Shown here: positions 10,093 to 17,917 of the stretch, piece after piece | Layout of the letters: every line of letters begins with the position of its first letter | Numbering within the stretch: the stretch's first letter is position 1 | NCBI GenBank assembly: GCA_902793325.1 | Contig: CADBCY010000031.1 | Location: 1 to 38,514 of the forward strand | Length of the DNA stretch: 38,514 nt | Direction: 5' to 3' | Source: an uncultured Eubacteriales bacterium | Lineage (GTDB): Bacteria; Bacillota; Clostridia; Christensenellales; Aristaeellaceae | Notes under the pieces: model-generated | Database searches by the model: none | Seen by the model: the letters and a program-made list of their open reading frames with translations, nothing else | What the model was told of the DNA's origin: nothing | Program-made: the position numbers and the translations under genes

Positions 10093-10806
10093 TTAAGCAT
10101 CCCGCAGCACGTCCCACGGGGTCAGCATGGCGAGTATGCGCGTGTCCGGCGTGCCGTCCTCGGTGACGAACACGGCGGCCAGGCGGCTGTTTCGCTCCTC
10201 GTGCGATTCAAAGGCGTCCCGCACCGTCAGCAGCGTGGCGTCGGCGGGCAGGAAGCGGTACTTCTCGCTGCGCTCGTCGGTGAAGCCCAGCGCCCCCTTC
10301 AGGTCGCCCACGCGCAGGTCGTCCGACACGCTCTCCAGTCCCTTGCGCCCCAGAAAGACGAACAGGCTCCCGGCGCTGAACACCCCCACCAGCCCGGTGC
10401 GGTCGCGCACCGGCACGTGGGAATACCCCAGCCGCGCCATGCGGCGCATCAGGTCCAGGGCGGAATCGTTGGGATGGGCGAACAGTATGCGCTCGCCCGG
10501 CGTGCCGAAGTCCACGGCCAGGCGCGGGCGCTCCACGTGCTCCACGATGGCGCGCAGGTCGTCCAGCACGGCGCGGGAGGGCGTGACCACCGGCTCCCCG
10601 GCGTCGTCGACGTTGTGGGTGAGCAGGTTGCGAATCTCGCGGCACAGGTCCAGCTCGGTGCGGCACGGCTCGCTGTCCGGGTCGCGCAGGTACTCCATCA
10701 CCACGCTGCCGGAGGAGAGCTTTCGCCCCACGTAGCGCTTCTCCAGGATGCTCTCCAGCCTGCGGTACTCCCGCAGGAACAGCTCCGCGTTCGCCAGTGC
10801 GCTCAC
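10093..10806 (-). CDS. CBS-domain protein, first gene of the alarmone synthetase operon
   Basis: 237 residues from a GTG at 10806 preceded by AAAGAGGTGAGG. The N-terminal 90 residues are charged and helical (LFLREYRRLESILEKRY). Two CBS repeats follow: about residues 103-150 (RILFAHPNDSALDLMRRMA, HVPVRDRTGLVGVFSAGSLF) and about 185-237 (KYRFLPADATLLTVRDAF, ILAMLTPWDVLR). CBS pairs commonly bind adenine nucleotides, so an energy-sensing role beside the synthetase is plausible. No catalytic domain is recognisable. Confidence 0.82.
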   Translation of the reverse strand: MSALANAELFLREYRRLESILEKRYVGRKLSSGSVVMEYLRDPDSEPCRTELDLCREIRNLLTHNVDDAGEPVVTPSRAVLDDLRAIVEHVERPRLAVDFGTPGERILFAHPNDSALDLMRRMARLGYSHVPVRDRTGLVGVFSAGSLFVFLGRKGLESVSDDLRVGDLKGALGFTDERSEKYRFLPADATLLTVRDAFESHEERNSRLAAVFVTEDGTPDTRILAMLTPWDVLRDA

Positions 10807-10827
10807 CGACCTCACCTCTTTAATCTT

Positions 10828-10856
10828 ATCATAACACAAACACGCGGGAAATGCAA
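10828..10856 (-). promoter_or_regulatory. sigma-70 promoter for the CBS-alarmone synthetase operon
   Basis: Minus strand TTGCAT (10851-10856), 17-base spacer, TATGAT (10828-10833), 21 bases before the GTG start. Confidence 0.75.
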
Positions 10857-10863
10857 TAAAGGC

Positions 10864-10894
10864 TCCGGGAGAATTTCTTCCCCAGAAGCCCGGA
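10864..10894 (-). terminator. probable terminator after the NYN-LOTUS gene
   Basis: TCCGGG/CCCGGA outer stem with an inner TTCT/AGAA pairing, followed on the minus strand by GCCTTTATTG. Modest strength; it abuts the -35 of the next promoter. Confidence 0.5.
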
Positions 10895-10950
10895 TACGAT
10901 GCGATGCCAACGCCGGCGGGCGGCGAAGGGGCGCGGCCCCGTTCCCGTCC

Positions 10951-11937
10951 TCAGCAGATGCGCAGCAGCATCGTGTGCGCCTCGTCCATTTCGATTTGCA
11001 GCAGGCCCTGCTTCTCCAGCTCCTTCATCACGTCGCTGAAGCGCTTGAAGCCGATCTGCTTTTCCTCGAAACCGGGGTAGTCCTGCTGGATGGTGGCCTT
11101 GAGGATGGAGGGGTTCACGCGGTCGAAGCCGTCGGCCTTGAAGTGCTCCAGCGCCAGGCGGAAGGCGGGCAGCCAGTTGTTGCGGTCCAGCTTGCCGTCC
11201 TCGTCGTCCTCGCCGGACAGGCCCAGCATCAGCGCGGAGTTCTCCATCCAGGAGGTCAGCTTGTCGGAGTTGCGGGTGATCTGCGTCACTAGCCTGCCGA
11301 AGGTGGCGCAGCCGTAGCTCTTCTCGGAGAAGTCCGGGCGCAGGCGGGTGAGCGTGTCCTTCAGCTCGCTGGCGTACATCTGCTCCTCGTCCTGGTCGCC
11401 CACGATGGTCTCCACCTGGGCGACCAGCTCGTGGATGTCCACGACCTCGCTCTCGCTGGACGCGCGCTCCTCCTTCTTCACCTTCTTGGGCTGGCGCTTG
11501 GCCACGGACTCCAGGAACACGAACTCGTTGCAGGCGTTGATGAAGATGTTGGACGCCGCCTCGGAGCGCGAGATGCCCAGCACGTGCTTGCCCATGCCCT
11601 TCAGGTGGCCCACCAGCGGCGTGTAGTCGCTGTCGCCGGACACGATGCAGAAGCTGTCGATGAGGGGGTTGGTGTAGGCGACCTCCATGGCGTCGATCAC
11701 CAGCTTGATGTCCAGGTTGTTCTTCTGTACCTTGCCCCAGCGAAGGCTCGGCACCACGGCGAAGGTATTGGAGAGCAGCACCTGCTTCAGGTCGCTGTAG
11801 CGGTCGGTATAACCGTACACCCTTCCCAGCAGGATGTCCCCCCGGATCTTCACCTTTTCAATGATCGAGAGCAGCATGGACTCCTTCGCGCCCACGTTCT
11901 CCAGATCCACAAATACCGCAAAATTCGATTTGCCCAC
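10951..11937 (-). CDS. NYN (PIN-like) ribonuclease-domain protein with C-terminal OST-HTH/LOTUS-like domains
   Basis: 328 residues from a GTG at 11937 with AAGGAGAG upstream. Residues 1-150 form a NYN domain: FAVFVDLENVG with Asp11, NNLDIKLVIDA with Asp76, and IVSGDSDYTPLV with Asp102 and Asp104, the acidic set that binds metal in this fold. A charged linker (KRQPKKVKKEERASSESE) leads to EEQMYASELKDTLTRLRP...YGCATFGRLV and later DYPGFEEKQIGFKRFSDVM, both shaped like OST-HTH/LOTUS winged helices that bind RNA. Predicted cytoplasmic RNase or RNA-binding protein; its target is unknown. It lies between a large hairpin and the alarmone operon. Confidence 0.85.
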   Translation of the reverse strand: MGKSNFAVFVDLENVGAKESMLLSIIEKVKIRGDILLGRVYGYTDRYSDLKQVLLSNTFAVVPSLRWGKVQKNNLDIKLVIDAMEVAYTNPLIDSFCIVSGDSDYTPLVGHLKGMGKHVLGISRSEAASNIFINACNEFVFLESVAKRQPKKVKKEERASSESEVVDIHELVAQVETIVGDQDEEQMYASELKDTLTRLRPDFSEKSYGCATFGRLVTQITRNSDKLTSWMENSALMLGLSGEDDEDGKLDRNNWLPAFRLALEHFKADGFDRVNPSILKATIQQDYPGFEEKQIGFKRFSDVMKELEKQGLLQIEMDEAHTMLLRIC

Positions 11938-11961
11938 GATGTCTCTCCTTATCCTGTAAAC

Positions 11962-12040
11962 GCGAAATTGGGAACGGGACGGGATCCCCCGCGCCGCGGC
12001 CGGCGTGCGCGGTATCCCCGATTCCCCATTCCCAATTCGC
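11962..12040. repeat. large imperfect hairpin between htrA and the NYN gene
   Basis: The left arm GCGAAATTGGGAA (11962-11974) matches the complement of TTCCCAATTCGC (12029-12040), and pairing continues with gaps through the GC-rich centre, about 35 bp per arm. It starts 10 bases after the htrA stop and may end that transcript, but its size and imperfect arms suggest a decayed palindromic element. Confidence 0.55.
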
Positions 12041-12049
12041 AGTATGGGT

Positions 12050-13177
12050 TCAGTCCAGAATCTCCAGCTCCAGGTCCATCTCCAGCTCCTCGAAGCTGCT
12101 GCCCGCGACCACGTTGTCGTCGGCATCGAACTTGTAGCGGTAGACCTTCAGCTTCACGCCGTCGCCCTCGGCGCACTGGTCGATGACGGACACCAGGTCC
12201 TGCGAGGACTTGACGCGGTCGCCGTTGGCCTCGGTGATGATGTCCTTCTCCTTCAGGCCCGCGCGGTCGGCGGGGGTGTTGGGCTCCACCGAGTACACCT
12301 GGGCGCCCGCGGGCGGATAGCGGCGCATGGCCTCGTCGGGGCCGTCGATGGTCACCACGGTGACGCCCATGCGCGGGCGCACCACGGAGCCGTTGTCGAT
12401 GATCTGCTCGATGTACCCCTTCACGAAGCTGATGGGGATGCAGAAGCTCAGGCCCTCGTACACGGTGGTGTAGCCAACGCCCATCTTCAGCGTGGGGATG
12501 CCCACCAGCTCGCCCTCGGCGTTCAGCAGCGCGCCGCCGGAATTGCCGTTGTTGATGGGCGCGTCGGTCTGGATGACGGAGACCTTGTGGCTGAAGTTGT
12601 TGGCGTTGATGTCCTCGCGCTGCAGGCCCGAGATGATGCCCGCGGTCACGGTGCCGAACAGCACCTGCTCGCCGGAGCCGGGGTTGCCCACGATGATGGC
12701 CAGCTCGCCGATGCTCAGCGCGTCGGAATCGCCCAGCGGCACGGGCTCGGTGCCCTCGGGCGCGGGGTCGGTGAAGCGCAGCACGGCGATGTCGCTGCCG
12801 TCGTCATAGCCGACCACCTCGGCGGGCGTCTTGGTGCCGTCCAGCCACAGCAGCTCGAACACGTCGCCGTCCTGCACCACGTGGTAGTTGGTCAGCACGT
12901 AGCCGCCCTTGCCGTCGTCCGCCTCGCGGAAGTAGGTGGCGGAGCCGTAGCCCTCGGGCTCCACGGAGGCCTTGCGGGTCGCGGGATCCCAGATCTCCAC
13001 GCTGCTGGTGATCTGCACCACGGCGGGCCGCACCCGCGCCGCGATGGCGGGGATGGGGTTGTTCACGGAATAGACGATATCATAGGTGGGGGCCGGCTCC
13101 GCCAGCGCGGCGGCGACCAGCAGCAGCGCCAGCGCCAGCAGCGCGGCGCGCAGCCCGGTTCCGATGTTTCGATTCAT
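12050..13177 (-). CDS. HtrA/DegP-family serine protease with PDZ domain
   Basis: 375 residues from ATG 13177 (GAGGT upstream). A signal peptide or anchor (RAALLALALLLVAAALA, residues 10-26) sends it across the membrane. The trypsin-like domain has His99 (LTNYHVVQ), Asp129 (DDGSDIAVLRF) and Ser213 (NNGNSGGALLN). One PDZ domain follows, about residues 275-365 (AGLKEKDIITEANGDRV). It handles misfolded extracytoplasmic proteins. It has its own promoter directly after the histidine kinase stop, so the two-component system upstream may or may not control it. Confidence 0.93.
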   Translation of the reverse strand: MNRNIGTGLRAALLALALLLVAAALAEPAPTYDIVYSVNNPIPAIAARVRPAVVQITSSVEIWDPATRKASVEPEGYGSATYFREADDGKGGYVLTNYHVVQDGDVFELLWLDGTKTPAEVVGYDDGSDIAVLRFTDPAPEGTEPVPLGDSDALSIGELAIIVGNPGSGEQVLFGTVTAGIISGLQREDINANNFSHKVSVIQTDAPINNGNSGGALLNAEGELVGIPTLKMGVGYTTVYEGLSFCIPISFVKGYIEQIIDNGSVVRPRMGVTVVTIDGPDEAMRRYPPAGAQVYSVEPNTPADRAGLKEKDIITEANGDRVKSSQDLVSVIDQCAEGDGVKLKVYRYKFDADDNVVAGSSFEELEMDLELEILD

Positions 13178-13231
13178 GGCACTAACCTCGCTTCCCGGCG
13201 GCGCGATGCGCCCGCCGATACTCCGTTCACC

Positions 13232-13259
13232 ATTATACATGATTGCCCCGGAATTGCAA
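13232..13259 (-). promoter_or_regulatory. sigma-70 promoter for htrA
   Basis: Minus strand TTGCAA (13254-13259), 16-base spacer, TATAAT (13232-13237), 55 bases before the ATG. A small GCCCC/GGGGC hairpin overlaps the -35 and may terminate the kinase transcript. Confidence 0.72.
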
Positions 13260-13270
13260 TGGGGCGAATG

Positions 13271-14746
13271 TTACGTTTCAGGGGCAGTCCCCGCGCTTCC
13301 CGGGGCGGAGGGCGCCTCCGCGGCGGGCAGCGTGAACTCGAAGGCCGTCTCGCCGCCGCCGGAGCGGCAGGTGATCAGCGAGCCGTGCTGCTTCATGATG
13401 CGCTGGCAGATGGACAGCCCCAGCCCCGTGCCCTGGCCGGCGGTATGCGCCTTGTCGGCCTTGTAGAAGCGCTCGAAGATATAGGGCAGGTCCTTCTGGG
13501 CGATGTCCTCGCCGTTGTTCAGGATGGTCACCCGCACGTCCTTCCCCGCCGCTTCGGCGCGCAGCGTGAGCCGGTTCGCCGGGCCGTTCATGAACTTGAT
13601 GGCGTTGTCGATGATGTTGGACACCACCTGGTTGATGCGGTTGGCGTCCGCCATCACGTAGAGCGGCGCGTCGCCCAGCTCCGCCGCCACCTCGATGTGC
13701 TTCTCGTCGATGCGCGGCTCGAAGTTGATGAGGTTGCGCCGGAGCAGCTCGTTCATGTCGAACGGCGCGAGGGTCAGCGGGAACTTGCCCGACTCCAGGC
13801 GCGAGAGGTCCAGCAGGTCGCACACCAGGTCGGTCAGGCGGTTCGTCTCGTCCATCACGATGCCCAGGTAGCGCGGCATGTCCTCCGCGCCGATGGTGCC
13901 GTCCTGCATGGCCTGCACGTAGCCGCGCATGCAGGTGAGGGGCGAGCGCAGCTCGTGGGACACGTTGGCCACGAAGCTGCGGCGCGAGTCCTCCAGCCGG
14001 CTCAGCTCCTCGGCCATGCGGTTGATGGAATCGCCCAGCTCCTCCAGCTCCCCGGCGCCGCGCACGTTCACCCTGCGGGTGAGGTCGCCCTTGGAGAACT
14101 CCCGCACCGCGCCGGTGATCTCCTTGATGGGGCGGATCTGGCTGCGGGCCAGGAAGAACGCCAGCACCGTGCCCAGCGCAAGGGACAGCGCCGCCATGGG
14201 CAGGATCTGCCGCAGCACGCTGCGGATGCCGATGTGCAGGTCCTTCATCGGGATGTGCAGCAGCACCGCGCCGACCACGTAGTCCTCGTCGTAGAGCCAG
14301 GGCACGCCGATGGTGACGATCTGGTCGCCCAGCTCCGGGAACAGGCCCTCCTTGCGGATCTCCTGCCCGGTCTGGATGATGGAGAGCTGCTCCTTGACCG
14401 CGTCGGTGGCGATGCTCTCGATGGTCTTCCAACTGCTGTCCAGGTACTGTACGGTGCCGGAATCGTAGCTGACGATCCAGATGTCCGCGTTGTACTTGCG
14501 GTAGATCTCCTTGATCTTGCTCAGCAGCACGTAGCGCATGGTGGTGTTGCGCTGCACGTAGCTGAGGCTCTGGAGGTTGGCCATGTACTCCGCCACCTCG
14601 CGCGCCTGCATGCGCACCTCGGCCTCGTAGCTGTCCTGCAGGCCCTGCCTGCGGGAAGCGGCGAGCACGCCGGTGAAGATGGCGATGGTGATGAGCAGCG
14701 CCGCCAGCAGCACGCCGTAGGTTCGCCAGAATAGGCTGCGCTTCAT
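13271..14746 (-). CDS. membrane sensor histidine kinase
   Basis: 491 residues. Membrane segment 1 (about 10-30), an extracytoplasmic sensor of about 150 residues with PAS-like content, segment 2 (about 181-200), HAMP (about 201-255, RPIKEITGAVREFSKGDL), then the H-box SFVANVSHELRSPL with phosphorylated His264. ATP-binding boxes: N-box NQVVSNIIDNAIKF, F-box YIFERFYKADKAH, G-box GQGTGLGLSICQRIM. It starts 4 bases after the response regulator stop, with GAGGTGAAG overlapping the regulator's last codons. Signal unknown; the neighbouring htrA hints at envelope stress, which is inference. Confidence 0.95.
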   Translation of the reverse strand: MKRSLFWRTYGVLLAALLITIAIFTGVLAASRRQGLQDSYEAEVRMQAREVAEYMANLQSLSYVQRNTTMRYVLLSKIKEIYRKYNADIWIVSYDSGTVQYLDSSWKTIESIATDAVKEQLSIIQTGQEIRKEGLFPELGDQIVTIGVPWLYDEDYVVGAVLLHIPMKDLHIGIRSVLRQILPMAALSLALGTVLAFFLARSQIRPIKEITGAVREFSKGDLTRRVNVRGAGELEELGDSINRMAEELSRLEDSRRSFVANVSHELRSPLTCMRGYVQAMQDGTIGAEDMPRYLGIVMDETNRLTDLVCDLLDLSRLESGKFPLTLAPFDMNELLRRNLINFEPRIDEKHIEVAAELGDAPLYVMADANRINQVVSNIIDNAIKFMNGPANRLTLRAEAAGKDVRVTILNNGEDIAQKDLPYIFERFYKADKAHTAGQGTGLGLSICQRIMKQHGSLITCRSGGGETAFEFTLPAAEAPSAPGSAGTAPET

Positions 14747-14750
14747 GGGC

Positions 14751-15440
14751 TCACTTCACCTCGAACTTGTACCCGACGCCCCACACGGTCTTGATCTGCC
14801 AGCCCTGCCGCTCGCCCTCGGTCAGCTTCTCGCGCAGGCGCTTCACGTGCACGTCCACGGTGCGGGAGTCGCCGTAGTAGTCGTACCCCCACACCTGCTC
14901 CAGCAGTTGTTCGCGGGTGAACACGCGGTTCGGGTGGCTCGCCAGGAAGTAGAGCAGCTCCAGCTCCTTCGGCGGCATCTCCAGCTCCTTCCCCAGATAG
15001 GACACCGCGTACTGGCTGATGTTGATCGTCAGCCCGGGGAAGGTCAGCTCCTTCTCGTCCCGGCTGTCGGGCTGCTGATAGCGGCGCAGCACCGCCTTGA
15101 TGCGGGCCACCAGCTCCTTCATGTCGAAGGGCTTGCTGATGTAGTCGTCCGCGCCCAGCTCCAGGCCCAGCACCTTGTCGAAGGTCTCGTCCTTGGCGGT
15201 GAGCATGATGATGGGGACGTTGGACGACTTGCGCACCTCCCGGCACACCTGCCAGCCGTCCATGCCGGGCAGCATGATGTCCAGCAGGATCAGGTTCGGC
15301 GGGGACGCCCTGAACTGGGCCAGGGCGTCGTCGCCCCGGTCGGCCATGGCCACCTCGAACCCCTCCTTGACCAGGTACAGGTTCACCAGCTGGCGGATGT
15401 TCGGATCGTCGTCCACCAGCAGAATCTTCGTATTCAGCAT
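14751..15440 (-). CDS. OmpR/PhoB-family response regulator
   Basis: 229 residues from ATG 15440 (GGGAGGCG upstream). Receiver domain 1-120: acidic pair at Asp10/Asp11, phosphorylation site Asp54 (LILLDIMLPG), MLTAKDE and the conserved Lys in YISKPFD. The C-terminal winged helix has RVFTREQLLEQVWGYDYYG and RTVDVHVKRLREKL, typical of PhoB/PhoP-like DNA binding. A TAGAAT -10 (15475-15480) stands upstream without a good -35, which would suit activator-dependent or autoregulated expression. Partner of the kinase immediately downstream. Confidence 0.95.
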   Translation of the reverse strand: MLNTKILLVDDDPNIRQLVNLYLVKEGFEVAMADRGDDALAQFRASPPNLILLDIMLPGMDGWQVCREVRKSSNVPIIMLTAKDETFDKVLGLELGADDYISKPFDMKELVARIKAVLRRYQQPDSRDEKELTFPGLTINISQYAVSYLGKELEMPPKELELLYFLASHPNRVFTREQLLEQVWGYDYYGDSRTVDVHVKRLREKLTEGERQGWQIKTVWGVGYKFEVK

Positions 15441-15543
15441 ACCAGCGCCTCCCGGGCGATGTTCTTTCAACGTTATTCTAGCAGAAAGGAATGAACAAAC
15501 CGTGAACGGGATGGAAATTCTGATCCGCTCGGCCGATCGGGTT

Positions 15544-17913
15544 TCACTTCAGCGTCACCACGGTCACGCCGTCCTCACCCTCGCCGTATTTGCCGAGGCG
15601 GAAGCTCTTCACGGCGGCGTGCTTCCGGAGGTGCTGCTGGATACCGCTTCGGAGGATGCCGGTGCCCTTGCCGTGGATGATGAACACCTGGCTGAGCTTG
15701 TTGAGGATCGCGCCGTCCAGGAAGATGTCCACGGCCATCAGCGCCTCCTCCAGGTTCATGCCGCGCACGTCGCACTCCATCTCCACGTCCCGCGTCGACA
15801 CGCCCACGTAGGTGCCCGTGCTGCCGCCGCGGGCGGGCTGGCGGCCCTTCTTCTCGGGCTTCTCGGGCCGGGCGGCGCGCATGTCGGCGAGGTTCGCCTT
15901 CAGCTTCAGCGCGCCCGCCTGCACGGTGCACTCGCCCTTGGCGTCCGGCGCGGTGAGCACGGTGGCCCTGGCGTTCAGGGTGGTGAGCAGCACGGTGTCC
16001 CCCACCTTGGCGGCGGTCAGCGGGCCGCCCTCGTCCTCCGCGGCGGCCAGGCGCTCGGAGTTCTCGTCGATGGCCCCCTGCAGCCGGGCGCGCATGGCGT
16101 GGAGCTCGTGCTCCTTCACGCCCGTGCCGCGCTGCTTCTTGAGGTCCGCGATGATCTGCTCGCTCTCCCGCTGGGCCTTCTGCAGCACCCTGCGGGCCTC
16201 GTCCTTGGCCTTGCGCAGCTCGGCCTCGCGCTTGCCGGAGATCTCCTTTTGCAGCTTCTCCGCCTCGTCGCGCAGTTTCTGCGTCTCGATGTGCGCCTGC
16301 TCGGCGAGCTCGCGCTCCTTCTCGGCGATCTGCCGGTGGTACTCGGCGTTGGCGATGACGTCCTCGAAGCGCACCTGGTCCTTGCTGAGCCGGCGGTTGG
16401 CGTCCTCGATCAAAAACTCGGGCAGGCCCAGCTTGCGCGAAATCTCGAAGGCGTTGCTCTTGCCCGGCACGCCGATGGACAGCCGGTAGGTGGGCCGCAG
16501 CGTCTGCACGTCGAACTCCACGCTGGCGTTCTCCACCCCCGGCGTGCCCAGAGCGAACGCCTTCAGCTCGCTGTAGTGGGTGGTGGCCATGGTGGTGACC
16601 TTCTGCTTGAGCAGGTGGTCCAGAATCGCCATCGCCAGCGCCGCGCCCTCGGTGGGGTCGGTGCCCGCGCCCAGCTCGTCGAACAGCACCAGCGAGTCCG
16701 GCGTGACCTGCTCCAGGATCGACACGATGTTGGTCATGTGGGAGGAGAAGGTGGACAGGCTCTGCTCGATCGACTGTTCGTCGCCGATGTCCGCGAACAC
16801 CTCGTCGAATATGGCGAGCTCCGAGCCGAAGGCCGCGGGAATCTGCAAGCCCGCCTGGGCCATCAGCGCGAGCAGGCCCACCGTCTTCAGCGTCACCGTC
16901 TTGCCGCCGGTGTTGGGGCCGGTGATCACCAGCGCGGTGAAGTCCTCGCCCAGCCACAGCGTGGAGGGCACCACCTTTTCCGGGTCGATCAGCGGGTGCC
17001 GGGCCTGCAGCAGCCGCACGCGGCCCTGCTCGTTCAGCTTCGGCGGCACGGCGCGCATCTGCCGGGCCAGCGCGGCCTTGGCGAAGATCACGTCCAGTTC
17101 GGAGAGTATGGCCAGGCTGCTGGCGATGAGGTCGGCGTCGGGGGCGATGCGCCCGGAGAATTCCGCCAGGATGCGGTCGATCTCCTGCCGCTCCTTCACG
17201 GCGCACTGCTTCAGCTCGTTGCCCGCCTCCACCACGCCCATGGGCTCGATGAACAGCGTGGAACCGGTGCCCGACTGGTCGTGCACGATGCCCGGGATGT
17301 TCGCCTTGCACTCCGCCTTCACCGGCACCACGTAGCGGCCGTTGCGCATGGTGATGATGGCGTCCATCAGGTACTTCTGCGTGGTCGACGAGCGGATGAT
17401 GCTGTTCAGCTTGTCCCGCACGCGCTCGTTCAATACCCGCATCTGGCGGCGGATGTCGTAGAGGGCGGGGCTGGCGTGGTCGCTGATCTCGTCCTCCGAC
17501 AGGATGGCGTCGAAGATCTCCTCCTCCAGCCCGCGGTTGGTCATGAGCCGGCTGCCCATCTCGGTGAGGATGGGCGTGTCCTCTCGGTCCGTCACCAGCG
17601 CGGCGCGCACCGTGCGGGCGGCCTTCAGCGCGTCCGCCACCTGCAACAGCGCCTTCGGGCTCAGCATGCCGCCCGCCTTGGCCAGCTTCAGGAAGGGCCG
17701 CACGTCGGTGAAGTACGCCATGGGGCTGCCGCCGTTGTAGGCCACCACGGAAGAGGCCTCTTCCGTCTGCGCCTGCATGCGGCGCACCGCGCCGGGATCG
17801 CCCGAGGGCGTCAGCGCCCGCGCCGCCTCCCGGCCGGGCTCGGTGACGGCCAGCGCCGCCAGCATGTCCAGGATCTTGGGAAATTCAAGCACCCGAAGAT
17901 TGCGTTCGTTCAT
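15544..17913 (-). CDS. mutS2: MutS2, ATPase/endonuclease with Smr domain
   Basis: 789 residues from ATG 17913, with GGGGAGTGG upstream inside the end of the previous gene. MutS-type core and ATPase: Walker A GPNTGGKT at 332-339, Walker B LVLFDELGAGTDPTEG. A long coiled coil follows (about 510-620, rich in E/K/R/Q), then the C-terminal Smr nuclease domain with CDVRGMNLEEA and VFIIHGKGTGILR. In Bacillota MutS2 acts in suppressing recombination and in rescuing collided ribosomes rather than in mismatch repair. It starts 4 bases after the U32 gene stop: translationally coupled, last gene of the zapA operon. Confidence 0.96.
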   Translation of the reverse strand: MNERNLRVLEFPKILDMLAALAVTEPGREAARALTPSGDPGAVRRMQAQTEEASSVVAYNGGSPMAYFTDVRPFLKLAKAGGMLSPKALLQVADALKAARTVRAALVTDREDTPILTEMGSRLMTNRGLEEEIFDAILSEDEISDHASPALYDIRRQMRVLNERVRDKLNSIIRSSTTQKYLMDAIITMRNGRYVVPVKAECKANIPGIVHDQSGTGSTLFIEPMGVVEAGNELKQCAVKERQEIDRILAEFSGRIAPDADLIASSLAILSELDVIFAKAALARQMRAVPPKLNEQGRVRLLQARHPLIDPEKVVPSTLWLGEDFTALVITGPNTGGKTVTLKTVGLLALMAQAGLQIPAAFGSELAIFDEVFADIGDEQSIEQSLSTFSSHMTNIVSILEQVTPDSLVLFDELGAGTDPTEGAALAMAILDHLLKQKVTTMATTHYSELKAFALGTPGVENASVEFDVQTLRPTYRLSIGVPGKSNAFEISRKLGLPEFLIEDANRRLSKDQVRFEDVIANAEYHRQIAEKERELAEQAHIETQKLRDEAEKLQKEISGKREAELRKAKDEARRVLQKAQRESEQIIADLKKQRGTGVKEHELHAMRARLQGAIDENSERLAAAEDEGGPLTAAKVGDTVLLTTLNARATVLTAPDAKGECTVQAGALKLKANLADMRAARPEKPEKKGRQPARGGSTGTYVGVSTRDVEMECDVRGMNLEEALMAVDIFLDGAILNKLSQVFIIHGKGTGILRSGIQQHLRKHAAVKSFRLGKYGEGEDGVTVVTLK

Positions 17914-17917
17914 AGAT

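Noticed and set aside
10080-10100. Upstream ATG (10098-10100) as the alarmone synthetase start
   Set aside because: It overlaps the CBS stop and lacks a ribosome site, while GGAGGG fits the ATG at 10079.
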